Positions 17,329-24,199 of a stretch of 64,000 nucleotides of DNA are shown here, piece after piece. The notes beneath the pieces are model-generated. The model was not told where the DNA came from. It saw only the letters and a list, made by a program, of their open reading frames with translations, and did not search any database. Numbering within the stretch: the first letter of the stretch is position 1; the number at the start of each line of letters is the position of its first letter. Origin of the DNA: an uncultured Collinsella sp. (GTDB lineage Bacteria; Actinomycetota; Coriobacteriia; Coriobacteriales; Coriobacteriaceae). The position numbers and the translations under genes are program-made. The stretch is from the NCBI GenBank assembly GCA_900541665.1, contig UQKV01000005.1:18077-82076 (forward strand), read 5' to 3'.

Positions 17329-17384
17329 GTCATTGGGGACGTTCTTTAACGACTAGTCATTTAAGAACGTCCCCAATGACTACC
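17329..17384. repeat. Palindromic repeat family B, copy 1
   Basis: TCATTGGGGACGTTCTT pairs with AAGAACGTCCCCAATGA across a short CGACTAG-containing loop. It starts two bases after the Dus stop codon and leads into the direct repeat at 17352. Other copies are at 19716, 29877 and 42178. Confidence 0.85.
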
Positions 17385-17460
17385 TCTGCAAAAAACTGTA
17401 CAGCAGCATCCAAAGATGTCGAAAAATGTCGACTTTGGATGCTGGTGTACATGTTTGGGT
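17352..17460. repeat. 109-bp direct repeat, left copy
   Basis: 106 of 109 bases match 19716-19824. It consists of half a family B palindrome (ACTAGTCATTTAAGAACG onward), a short linker and a second palindrome in which GCATCCAAAG pairs with CTTTGGATGC around GTCGAAAAATGTCGAC. The two copies flank the toxin-antitoxin island. Confidence 0.9.
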
Positions 17461-17471
17461 GTGGTGGGTAA

Positions 17472-17738
17472 CTAGGCAATCATTGCATCAAGCGTGATGA
17501 GCTCCCTGAGTCGCTCCGTGCGTGTTTGCCCATGGCGCTTTGCTTTTGCGTCAAAGGCTTCAAGGACCGATTCACCCACACGTGCGGATAAAACAACGCT
17601 TGGCTCGTCAGAAATCGGCGGCCTTCCCAGCTTGATGGTGCGACCCTTCGGCCACTCATCTTTTTCGTAGGCTTCCGCGGTTTTCTCCAACTCTCCAGGG
17701 GCAAATCCCATCATCTTTTCGAGTTGCTTAGCGTCCAT
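17472..17738 (-). CDS. Putative antitoxin, ribbon-helix-helix like
   Basis: 88 aa from ATG at 17736-17738 with AGGAGG about 5 bases upstream, lying 8 bases after the toxin-like gene's stop. The N-terminal half is acidic and helical (MDAKQLEKMMGFAPGELEK). The C-terminal half, PPISDEPSVVLSARVGESVL then RHGQTRTERLRELITLD, has the beta strand plus two helices of a ribbon-helix-helix DNA-binding fold as in BrnA/CopG-type antitoxins. It would neutralise the upstream-encoded toxin and repress the operon. Family placement is from fold pattern and gene pairing only. Confidence 0.65.
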   Translation of the reverse strand: MDAKQLEKMMGFAPGELEKTAEAYEKDEWPKGRTIKLGRPPISDEPSVVLSARVGESVLEAFDAKAKRHGQTRTERLRELITLDAMIA

Positions 17739-17746
17739 AGCGCCTC

Positions 17747-18013
17747 CTATTGATCGATCCCGATTTCCCTGAGCACCTTGCGCGTAGGAGGGACAAGGGC
17801 GTGGTAAATGATGTAGCCATCTCGATTGGGGCAATATCGAGCGATGAGCTCCATGAGACGGCTTCTTCCATCAAGTCCAACGAGAACGTAATCGATACCT
17901 CCGTTTTCAAGATCACGCCTGAACCATGCAAAAGCTGAGTTCCAGGCGCAGGTGATATCCGTCTCCGTCAGCCCGTGTTTGAGGGCGTGGGGGTGGATTG
18001 CGATGAGCTCCAT
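17747..18013 (-). CDS. Putative type II toxin (BrnT-like)
   Basis: 88 aa. Start chosen at 18013 because GAGAGG lies 6 bases upstream. The sequence begins MELIAIHPHALKHGLTETD, contains RSRLMELIARYCPN and ends YHALVPPTRKVLREIGI. The HxxALKHGL start and the late (Y/F)HA-PPT-LRE(I/L)G motif fit small RelE/BrnT-like RNase toxins paired with RHH antitoxins. Toxin precedes antitoxin, as in brnTA. It follows the 428-aa protein gene by 57 bases on the same strand, so the three may be one transcript. I cannot confirm the family from sequence alone. Confidence 0.6.
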   Translation of the reverse strand: MELIAIHPHALKHGLTETDITCAWNSAFAWFRRDLENGGIDYVLVGLDGRSRLMELIARYCPNRDGYIIYHALVPPTRKVLREIGIDQ

Positions 18014-18070
18014 AAGGGCCTCTCTTTTTGTATACAGTTTTGTAGACAAAAATGCAAGCAGTTAATAGGC

Positions 18071-19357
18071 TTAAGCGGCTTGTTTTGATTGGACTTCTCG
18101 ATGTAAAGCCGACGCCGGAGGCTCCACTACTCCTTCGCTTTTTAGCTCGGTATGTGAACGCCCGTTGAACTCCCAGAGGGGAGCGTCTTCATAGATTATC
18201 GAGAGGAGCTTGGAGACTTCGGCTGTTTTCTTGCGTTCGTAAAACTCGGGCCGTACGACAATCAATAAGAAAGCTGCGTCTTCGGTAATTTGCTGTGCTG
18301 TCGGCATACCGTTGAGTCCAACGGAACGCAAAAGCTTTGTCATGATGAAATCGAACTCATCTTCTCTTGCATGGAGATCGGATGCCTTAATCTCAGGGTC
18401 TCTCAGGACGTACTGCTTGAGTCGTTCGACAGATCGGCTGCACTTTATATGCCCGCAGATGACTTCGTCATAGCTGAGCCTTTTGATTGGAAGACGTTCG
18501 TGACCGGCGAAGATGGCTGCCACTCTGATGCCAACGCGCCGTTCGCGCAACGCGCGCATTTCACCGGTGTATTCGCTGCGTCGTTCATATTTTCGATAGG
18601 AGTATCCGTAGTCATCGTAGTAATAAGGGGCTTCATCGACAGCGTCATCGAGCTCAGGCGCTATGAGATAGAGTTTTCCATCTCTGGATATGACGCAGGG
18701 ATTGTCGATTTGCCCCGATTCGTTCCTGATTTGCCAAATAGTTTCATTTATCTCAAATCTCGAGACTGGATTGGGGGCACAGGAGTTGTAGAGCTCAATA
18801 AGTTCATCGAGCGAAATGATTCCACAGACATCTGTGTAGGCGCGGGCGAAGCGCCGTACTTCTTGATTTGATTCAAGCGCACGGCGCTCCCAAGCATCCA
18901 AAACGTCCTGCGGACTTCGATAGCGGGCATGACGATCGATGCGCGATGCGCTCCAACGGTTATCAGCGGCAACGTTCATCAGATCCAAGCGCAGATCTTT
19001 GTCGGCGATGCGAGCGAGCGACTGATAGTGTTCTAGATCAAGCTCCGGTCGAAAACTCATGTCTTCCGGAACAGTTCGTGCGAGCTTTATGCAACGCTTG
19101 AGATAGGTCGGGCCCAGGCTTGGGCTAAAGTGCTGCTTGAGGTGGCAAGCGATGGGCGAGAGTAGGCCATTTAGATTGGAAATGGGGTATCCGGCAATCT
19201 CTTGCTCGAGACGGCGCCCGATGAGCAGAGCCCCTTCCGAAGAGGCCTCATGGTCGGTGCCTTTCTGGCCGAGGTGTTTGGCCTCGACAATCCTGCTGAT
19301 ATCCGAGCAGGTGTTTGAAATAATGTCGGGTGAAAGGGTTGGAATCTTTTTTGCCAT
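18071..19357 (-). CDS. Unknown protein with DUF1016-N-like region, in TA island
   Basis: 428 aa from ATG 19357, with AGGAG about 9 bases upstream. The first 140 residues are helical; LIGRRLEQEIAGYPISNLNG, LGPTYLKRCIKLARTVPE and the spacing LEHYQSLARIADKDLRLDLM then AADNRWSASRID resemble the N-terminal (DUF1016-N/YhcG-type) module that precedes PD-(D/E)XK nucleases. No nuclease motif is evident afterwards. The middle carries a Tyr-rich acidic stretch (EAPYYYDDYGYSYRKY), and the C-terminus is Leu-rich and charged. It contains Cys residues but no zinc pattern. It lies upstream of the toxin-antitoxin pair, inside the 109-bp direct repeats. Base use is more AT-rich than in the neighbours, which suggests transfer. 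Confidence 0.65.
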   Translation of the reverse strand: MAKKIPTLSPDIISNTCSDISRIVEAKHLGQKGTDHEASSEGALLIGRRLEQEIAGYPISNLNGLLSPIACHLKQHFSPSLGPTYLKRCIKLARTVPEDMSFRPELDLEHYQSLARIADKDLRLDLMNVAADNRWSASRIDRHARYRSPQDVLDAWERRALESNQEVRRFARAYTDVCGIISLDELIELYNSCAPNPVSRFEINETIWQIRNESGQIDNPCVISRDGKLYLIAPELDDAVDEAPYYYDDYGYSYRKYERRSEYTGEMRALRERRVGIRVAAIFAGHERLPIKRLSYDEVICGHIKCSRSVERLKQYVLRDPEIKASDLHAREDEFDFIMTKLLRSVGLNGMPTAQQITEDAAFLLIVVRPEFYERKKTAEVSKLLSIIYEDAPLWEFNGRSHTELKSEGVVEPPASALHREVQSKQAA

Positions 19358-19715
19358 AGCGATGCACTCCTGTGTGACTCACGGATAACGGAAACGTTTG
19401 GTTGTGAGCGCCGTTCTTTGATGGCGACGGCGAACAGGAGCGCAGCCTGTCTGAGATGGGCGAGTGCGGTAACCACCGATCTTACTTACCGAGCTCGCTC
19501 CAGCGTGTCATTGGGGACCTCCGCAGGAGCTCTCGACCAGTCTCATGCCTTGGGATGAGTATAACACAGAGAGCAAACATATGTTCTATATATTTGAGAA
19601 ACTGAATCCCTATCTACTCATTTAAGTGCGTCCCCAATGAGTACGTCCCCAATGAGTACGTCCCAGAGACGTCAGACGGCCTCAAACAACCATAATCCAA
19701 AGGCCATCTCAAACA
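19358..19715. other. Intergenic region upstream of the island operon
   Basis: Contains an AT-rich patch (19557-19600) with AACATATGTT, a perfect 10-bp palindrome, and a TATACT box on the minus strand at 19558-19563 that could drive the leftward island. Partial family B units (GTCCCCAATGAGTAC, twice) lie at 19630-19670. No gene seen. Confidence 0.5.
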
Positions 19716-19824
19716 ACTAGTCATTTAAGAACGTCCCCAATGACTACCTCTGCAAAAAACTGTACACCAGCATCCAAAGATGTCGAAAAATGTCGACTTT
19801 GGATGTTGATGTACATGTTTGGGT
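19716..19824. repeat. 109-bp direct repeat, right copy
   Basis: Same order as the left copy: family B half-palindrome, CTCTGCAAAAAACTGTAC linker, then the GCATCCAAAG...CTTTGGATG palindrome. Three differences from 17352-17460. It ends 35 bases before the glutaredoxin stop. Confidence 0.9.
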
Positions 19825-19858
19825 CGGTGGGGCTCCTTGGATGGACAGAGTGCGCGTG

Positions 19859-20104
19859 CTAGAGCAGGTTCTTCTGGACCCACGCGATGATGTCGCTCGA
19901 CTCGTAGAGTGGCTTGCCGTCGATGAATAGGCAGGGAACCTGGCGTTTTCCGCCGACGGCGATGAGTGTCTGCTCGGCATCGGAATCGGTCGAGATATTA
20001 CGCTCGGGGACGGTCACACCGTTATCGGCCAAAAAGCGCTTGACCTTTAAGCAATACGGGCAGCCGGTCATAACGTAGAGCACGAGCTCGTGATCAGTAA
20101 CCAT
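19859..20104 (-). CDS. Glutaredoxin-like protein
   Basis: 81 aa. ATG at 20102-20104 with GGAG 6 bases upstream. The redox site is CPYC (Cys15, Cys18) in LYVMTGCPYCLKVKRFL, and the glutathione/cis-Pro region is KRQVPCLFIDG followed by ESSDIIAWV. It matches the short glutaredoxin length. It probably reduces ribonucleotide reductase or small disulfides in the cytoplasm. It follows the XRE-TipAS gene by 51 bases on the same strand. Confidence 0.92.
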   Translation of the reverse strand: MVTDHELVLYVMTGCPYCLKVKRFLADNGVTVPERNISTDSDAEQTLIAVGGKRQVPCLFIDGKPLYESSDIIAWVQKNLL

Positions 20105-20155
20105 AGGTCTCCAATCGGTTGAGGTTTTGATTGAAATACCCAAAGCCGCCGCGGT

Positions 20156-20983
20156 CTATGCGCGGGCCAGTGACGACTCGATGGCCTGGACCAGAAACGC
20201 CGTGGCTCCGGTGCCGCAGGGCTTGTCGTAGTAGTCAACAAAGCGCTGATCGGCAAGATAGCCGTGGGCGAGGCCCAGGTATGCTTCGTCTTGGGGTTCG
20301 TGTCCCCAGTTGAGACCAATCCAACGACGATGCATCGCGACAAGCTTGCGAGCCTCGCTTCCGTCCGCATCGCCATCGCCCATGGCGATCGATAGCTGGC
20401 CCAGAACAGCGCGTTCAAGTTCCTTCATGTCGTTCCATGTCTCGGGGTCCATGTCCAGCAGCGCTTCGTTTGCCGCATCGATAGCCTCATCGCCATAGCG
20501 CGCCCGGGCTTCGGCACCGTAGCGCTCCTCGTTTTCCTGCACGGTGCGCCAGCGCTCCAGTTGCGGCAGGACGGCGCCCATGAGCGAGACGGCTTCGTCG
20601 AGCGACATGCCGGTGTTTTGCGCCAGCCGCGGGGCACAGTCCTCGATCATCGCCTCCATCGTGGTGTCGTAGGTGTACTTGCCGTGGTCGTAGCACCACT
20701 TGCAGTAATGGTCGGTCGTGGCGCCCATGGCATCGGTGCCGCAGTCGTTGGGCGTGAGTATCATGCCGCAGCTCTGACAATAGTGCTCGGGCATTTCGAG
20801 CAGGTGGGACAGGGGCTCGCCGGTTACGGCGGCAATGAGCTTCATCATGTCGATGCCCGGTGTGACCTCGCCGCGTTCCCAACGGCTGACGGCTTGGCGC
20901 GTGACGAAGAGCTTGGCGGCGAGCTGCTCCTGGGTAAGGTGATGGACGCGACGGACAGCGATGAGCTTTTCTGCAAAGGCCAT
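20156..20983 (-). CDS. XRE regulator with zinc ribbon and TipAS-like domain
   Basis: 275 aa from ATG 20983 with AAAGGAG 5 bases upstream. Residues 5-60 are an XRE helix-turn-helix (LTQEQLAAKLFVTRQAVSRW). Residues 68-118 form a zinc-ribbon with Cys69, Cys72, Cys94 and Cys97 (HYCQSCGMIL, then DHYCKWCYDHGKYTYD). The C-terminal 140 residues resemble the TipAS drug-recognition fold, with YGDEAIDAANEALLDMDPET followed by ALxRAVLGQL-type helices. TipAS domains bind thiopeptides and other ligands, so this is probably a ligand-responsive regulator. Three-domain fusions of this kind are frequent in gut Actinobacteria and Clostridia. Confidence 0.85.
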   Translation of the reverse strand: MAFAEKLIAVRRVHHLTQEQLAAKLFVTRQAVSRWERGEVTPGIDMMKLIAAVTGEPLSHLLEMPEHYCQSCGMILTPNDCGTDAMGATTDHYCKWCYDHGKYTYDTTMEAMIEDCAPRLAQNTGMSLDEAVSLMGAVLPQLERWRTVQENEERYGAEARARYGDEAIDAANEALLDMDPETWNDMKELERAVLGQLSIAMGDGDADGSEARKLVAMHRRWIGLNWGHEPQDEAYLGLAHGYLADQRFVDYYDKPCGTGATAFLVQAIESSLARA

Positions 20984-21111
20984 AGCGGCTCCTTTCTGCT
21001 GGTTGATGGCTTAAGCATACGCGGCGGCGGGCACCCTTCCAAGCAACCGTTGGTTGCACGACGGGGGACCGTGGCGAAGAATTGCGCGCAATGCCCCACG
21101 CCTCCATGCCG

Positions 21112-21117
21112 TACAAT
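21112..21117 (+). promoter_or_regulatory. Minus-10 box (TACAAT) close to trmO start
   Basis: TACAAT with only 7 bases between it and the ATG at 21125. No good minus-35 is seen 17 bases upstream. This spacing would give a leaderless transcript. Confidence 0.4.
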
Positions 21118-21124
21118 GACCGGC

Positions 21125-21862
21125 ATGGAACCTATCGCACACATACATACCGACCTGCCGCAGAAGTTCGGCATTCCGCGCAACAGCTTTTTGGCGCCCC
21201 ATCTGCAGGGACGCATCGTCTTTGAGCCGGAATTTGCCTCCAACGCAGCGGTTGAGGGCCTGGACTCCTTCTCTCACCTATGGCTGCTGTGGCGCTTCGA
21301 AAACGGAACGCCCGGCGGCACGGCTAAGGACATAGCCGCCGATGCCAAAACGCAGGACAGGTCCGGTACCAACGCAAAATGGTCGAAGACCGTGCGTCCG
21401 CCGCGCCTGGGTGGAGCCGAGCGCGTGGGTGTATTTGCCACGCGCAGTCCGTTTCGCCCTAATCCCATCGGTCTTACCTGTGTCAAGCTCGATCGTGTCG
21501 AGCTCACCGATGATGGCCCGATCATCCATGTGCTGGGGGCCGATCTGCGCGATGGCACGCCCATCTACGACATTAAGCCCTACATTCCGTTTGCCGACTG
21601 TCACCCGGATGCGACGGGCGGCTGGATCGAGGATACTCCGTGGCAAGAACTCGATGTTGAGTTTCCGCAGGCGCTGCAAGATATGGTCCCGCCCTCAAAG
21701 CTCCCCGGCTTGGTCGAGGTCCTTCGCCAAGATCCGCGCCGTGCGGGCAGCAAGCACGAGCCAAACCGCGTCTACCATCTGGCCTACGCCGGGCTCGACA
21801 TATCGTTTACGGTCGACGAAACCCAGCTAACCGTAGTCGCCGTCAACGACGCGCGGGGCTAA
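21125..21862 (+). CDS. trmO: tRNA threonylcarbamoyladenosine N6-methyltransferase TrmO
   Basis: 245 aa, SAM-dependent methyltransferase with a beta-barrel fold that modifies t6A37 of tRNA-Thr. Signature pieces are IAHIHTDLPQKFGIPRNS, GLDSFSHLWLLWRF, RPPRLGG and the family motif VGVFATRSPFRPNPIGLTCV. The C-terminal extension LPGLVEVLRQDPR is typical of the bacterial form. ATG 21125 fits homologues; ATG 21116 would add MTG. No ribosome site is visible. TACAAT at 21112-21117 is 7 bases before the ATG, so a leaderless mRNA is possible. Confidence 0.93.
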   Translation: MEPIAHIHTDLPQKFGIPRNSFLAPHLQGRIVFEPEFASNAAVEGLDSFSHLWLLWRFENGTPGGTAKDIAADAKTQDRSGTNAKWSKTVRPPRLGGAERVGVFATRSPFRPNPIGLTCVKLDRVELTDDGPIIHVLGADLRDGTPIYDIKPYIPFADCHPDATGGWIEDTPWQELDVEFPQALQDMVPPSKLPGLVEVLRQDPRRAGSKHEPNRVYHLAYAGLDISFTVDETQLTVVAVNDARG

Positions 21863-21970
21863 CCATCCGTCCGTATCCGTCAAAAACAACGCCAAACCCC
21901 ATGCCAAAACCGCCCACGCTGGTGGACAATAACGCCTATCGAAACAGTCTACTTTGCACGGGAGCTCAGC

Positions 21971-23185
21971 ATGAAATACGACTTTCGCTCGCTTATCGAC
22001 CGCCACGGCATGGACTCCATCGCCGTTGACTCCTGGGGCGAGATCCCCGGTATGGCTCCGAACGCACCCGACGAGGGCTTCGATCGCATTCCCATGTGGG
22101 TGGCGGACATGAACTTCGCCACGGTGCCCACGGTCCAGGAACACATCATTCAGCGTGCCCAGCACCCCATGTTTGGCTATTTCAATCCGCGCTCCGAGTA
22201 TTTCGACCGCATCATCGAATGGCAGAGCCGCCGCAATGGCGTCGAGGGCCTGCGCCCTGAACATATCGGTTACGAAAACGGCGTGCTGGGCGGTGCTGTG
22301 TCGACGCTGCGTGCGTATGTTCAGCCAGGCGATGCGGTGCTGGTCCACAGCCCTACCTACATCGGCTTTACCAAGTCCATCGAGGCCGCGGGCTATCGTA
22401 TTGTCCACAGCCCGCTTAAGCTCGATGATCAGGGCGTGTGGCGCATGGACTTTGAGGACATGGAGCGCAAGCTCGCTCAAAACCACATCCATGCCGCGGT
22501 ATTCTGCTCGCCGCACAATCCCTGCGGCCGCGTATGGGAGCGTGACGAGATCGAGCGCGCCATGGACATCTATCGCCAGCACGATTGCGTGGTGATCTCG
22601 GACGAGATTTGGTCCGATATCATCCTGCCGGGGCACAGGCACATCCCGACGCAGTCGGTGAGCGAGGATGCCCGCATGCGCACGGTTGCCCTCTACGCGC
22701 CCAGCAAGACGTTCAACCTGGCGGGCCTGGTCGGCAGCTACCACATCATCTACAACGAGACGCTGCGCGACCACGTGTGTGCCGTGTCCAACAAGACCCA
22801 CTACAACGAGATGAATGTCCTCTCCATGCATGCGCTTATCGGTGCCTACCAGCCGCAGGGCTATGAGTGGGTGGACGAGCTCAATCAGGTGCTTGCCGGC
22901 AATATCGAGTACTTCTGCAATTACGTGGACGAGCATTTTGAGGGCGTGTCCTATTCGCGTCCGCAGGGCACGTACATGGTGTTTCTGGACTGCACCGAGT
23001 GGTGCCGCGAGCATGGCCGCGATATTCAGTGGCTGCTCGACGAGGGGGCGCGCGTGGGCGTGGGGTATCAGGACGGCCGCCCGTTCCACGGGCCCTGCCA
23101 CATTCGCGTGAATCTGGCGCTGCCGCTTTCGCGCGTAAGGGAGGCGTGCGACCGCCTGGACCACTACGTTTTTAATGCACGGTAA
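21971..23185 (+). CDS. MalY/PatB-type PLP aminotransferase (cystathionine beta-lyase-like)
   Basis: 404 aa, fold-type I PLP enzyme; members cleave cystathionine or transaminate. GGGAG is 8 bases before ATG 21971. FDRIPMWVADMNF is the typical MalY N-terminal motif, PTYIGFTKSIEAAGY the substrate pocket, FCSPHNPCGRVW the PLP-binding Asn region, VISDEIWSDIILPG the Asp region, and YAPSKTFNLAGL holds the Schiff-base Lys. C-terminal PQGTYMVFLDC and IRVNLALPLSRV complete the fold. It stands alone between TrmO and a strong hairpin. It could supply thiol or methionine metabolism. Confidence 0.93.
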   Translation: MKYDFRSLIDRHGMDSIAVDSWGEIPGMAPNAPDEGFDRIPMWVADMNFATVPTVQEHIIQRAQHPMFGYFNPRSEYFDRIIEWQSRRNGVEGLRPEHIGYENGVLGGAVSTLRAYVQPGDAVLVHSPTYIGFTKSIEAAGYRIVHSPLKLDDQGVWRMDFEDMERKLAQNHIHAAVFCSPHNPCGRVWERDEIERAMDIYRQHDCVVISDEIWSDIILPGHRHIPTQSVSEDARMRTVALYAPSKTFNLAGLVGSYHIIYNETLRDHVCAVSNKTHYNEMNVLSMHALIGAYQPQGYEWVDELNQVLAGNIEYFCNYVDEHFEGVSYSRPQGTYMVFLDCTEWCREHGRDIQWLLDEGARVGVGYQDGRPFHGPCHIRVNLALPLSRVREACDRLDHYVFNAR

Positions 23186-23195
23186 GTGAGCACTG

Positions 23196-23241
23196 CATGC
23201 GGGGCCTTCTGCCAAGTCGGCTGGAAGGCCCCGCATGGTAA
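23196..23241 (+). terminator. Hairpin after the MalY-type gene
   Basis: ATGCGGGGCCTTC (from 23198) pairs with GAAGGCCCCGCAT (to 23236), a 13-bp stem with a 13-base loop. A T-run is lacking, but the stem is very stable. Confidence 0.65.
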
Positions 23242-23329
23242 AACGTCTGTAACCATTGGGCACTCGTGTGGTTTTGTTTGCTATTATTTTCTACCATTTC
23301 AGTCTGTAAACATGATCGTCTGGAGCTCG

Positions 23330-24199
23330 ATGAAAAGACCCCGTCGCTCGGTTGCCATATCGTTGTTTGTTGCGCTTGCGGTAGCGTGCGCCTTTGTCGT
23401 AGCGATAGCTGGCTGCTCCGGGTCGAATGACGGAGCCTCGACGTCTGCATTAGAAGGTCTGGACGCCTCACAAGCCAAAGACGACAACCTTAAGACGCTC
23501 AACGTCGGCAGCGACCTCTATCCACCGTTTGTGTATACCGATGAGTACGGCGATATCGTTGGCCTGGATGTCGAGATATTGACCGAGGCTTTGGCCCGCA
23601 TTGGTTACAAGCCAAAGTACCAGCTGATCGATTGGGAAAAGAAGAAAGAGCTGCTGGCGAGCGGCGAGCTCGATTGCGTCATGGGCAGCTTTAGCATGAC
23701 GGGTCGCGAAAACGAGTATCGTTGGGCCGGCCCGTACCTTGCGAGCCGCCAGGTGGTCGCGGTCGATCCCCAGAGCGATATCTACACGCTTGCCGATCTT
23801 GAGGATAAGGTCGTGGCGGTCCAGTCCACCACCAAGCCCGAGGACATTTTGCTCAATCATACAAATGAAAACGTTCCGCAGATCAAAGAGCTCTACTGCT
23901 TTTCGGACCGCTCATACCTGAACCCGGCGCTCGTCGAAGGTCTGGTCGACGCCATCGCCGCGCATGAGTCCTCGCTGCTCACCTACGAAAAAGACTATGG
24001 TGTGACGTATCGCATTTTGGATGAGCCGCTGCTAGAGGTTGGTTTGGGCACCGCTTTCGATATCAATGATACGCGCGGCATCGACGTTAAACTCACCCGT
24101 GCCTACCGGGAAATGCTTGCCGATGGCACCATGGAACGTCTGGTGTCAAAGTACTTTGATGACCCTTCGCCATTTTTGAATACGGAGGGCTTGTCATGA
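23330..24199 (+). CDS. SBP family 3 lipoprotein, probable sensor partner
   Basis: 289 aa. ATG 23330 has GGAG 4 bases upstream; an ATG at 23312 is possible. The signal ends with the lipobox AIAGC. The mature part is a family 3 solute-binding protein: LNVGSDLYPPFVYTDEYGDI, then GLDVEILTEALARIGYKP, then LASGELDCVMGSFSMTGREN and VAVQSTTKPEDILLNH. No ABC permease follows. Its stop codon overlaps the ATG of a hybrid histidine kinase, so it most likely presents a ligand (amino acid-like) to that kinase instead of importing it. Confidence 0.9.
   Translation: MKRPRRSVAISLFVALAVACAFVVAIAGCSGSNDGASTSALEGLDASQAKDDNLKTLNVGSDLYPPFVYTDEYGDIVGLDVEILTEALARIGYKPKYQLIDWEKKKELLASGELDCVMGSFSMTGRENEYRWAGPYLASRQVVAVDPQSDIYTLADLEDKVVAVQSTTKPEDILLNHTNENVPQIKELYCFSDRSYLNPALVEGLVDAIAAHESSLLTYEKDYGVTYRILDEPLLEVGLGTAFDINDTRGIDVKLTRAYREMLADGTMERLVSKYFDDPSPFLNTEGLS

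Noticed and set aside
21827..23263. 478-codon leftward frame
   Set aside because: Antisense to the MalY-type gene; amino acid composition is a shadow.
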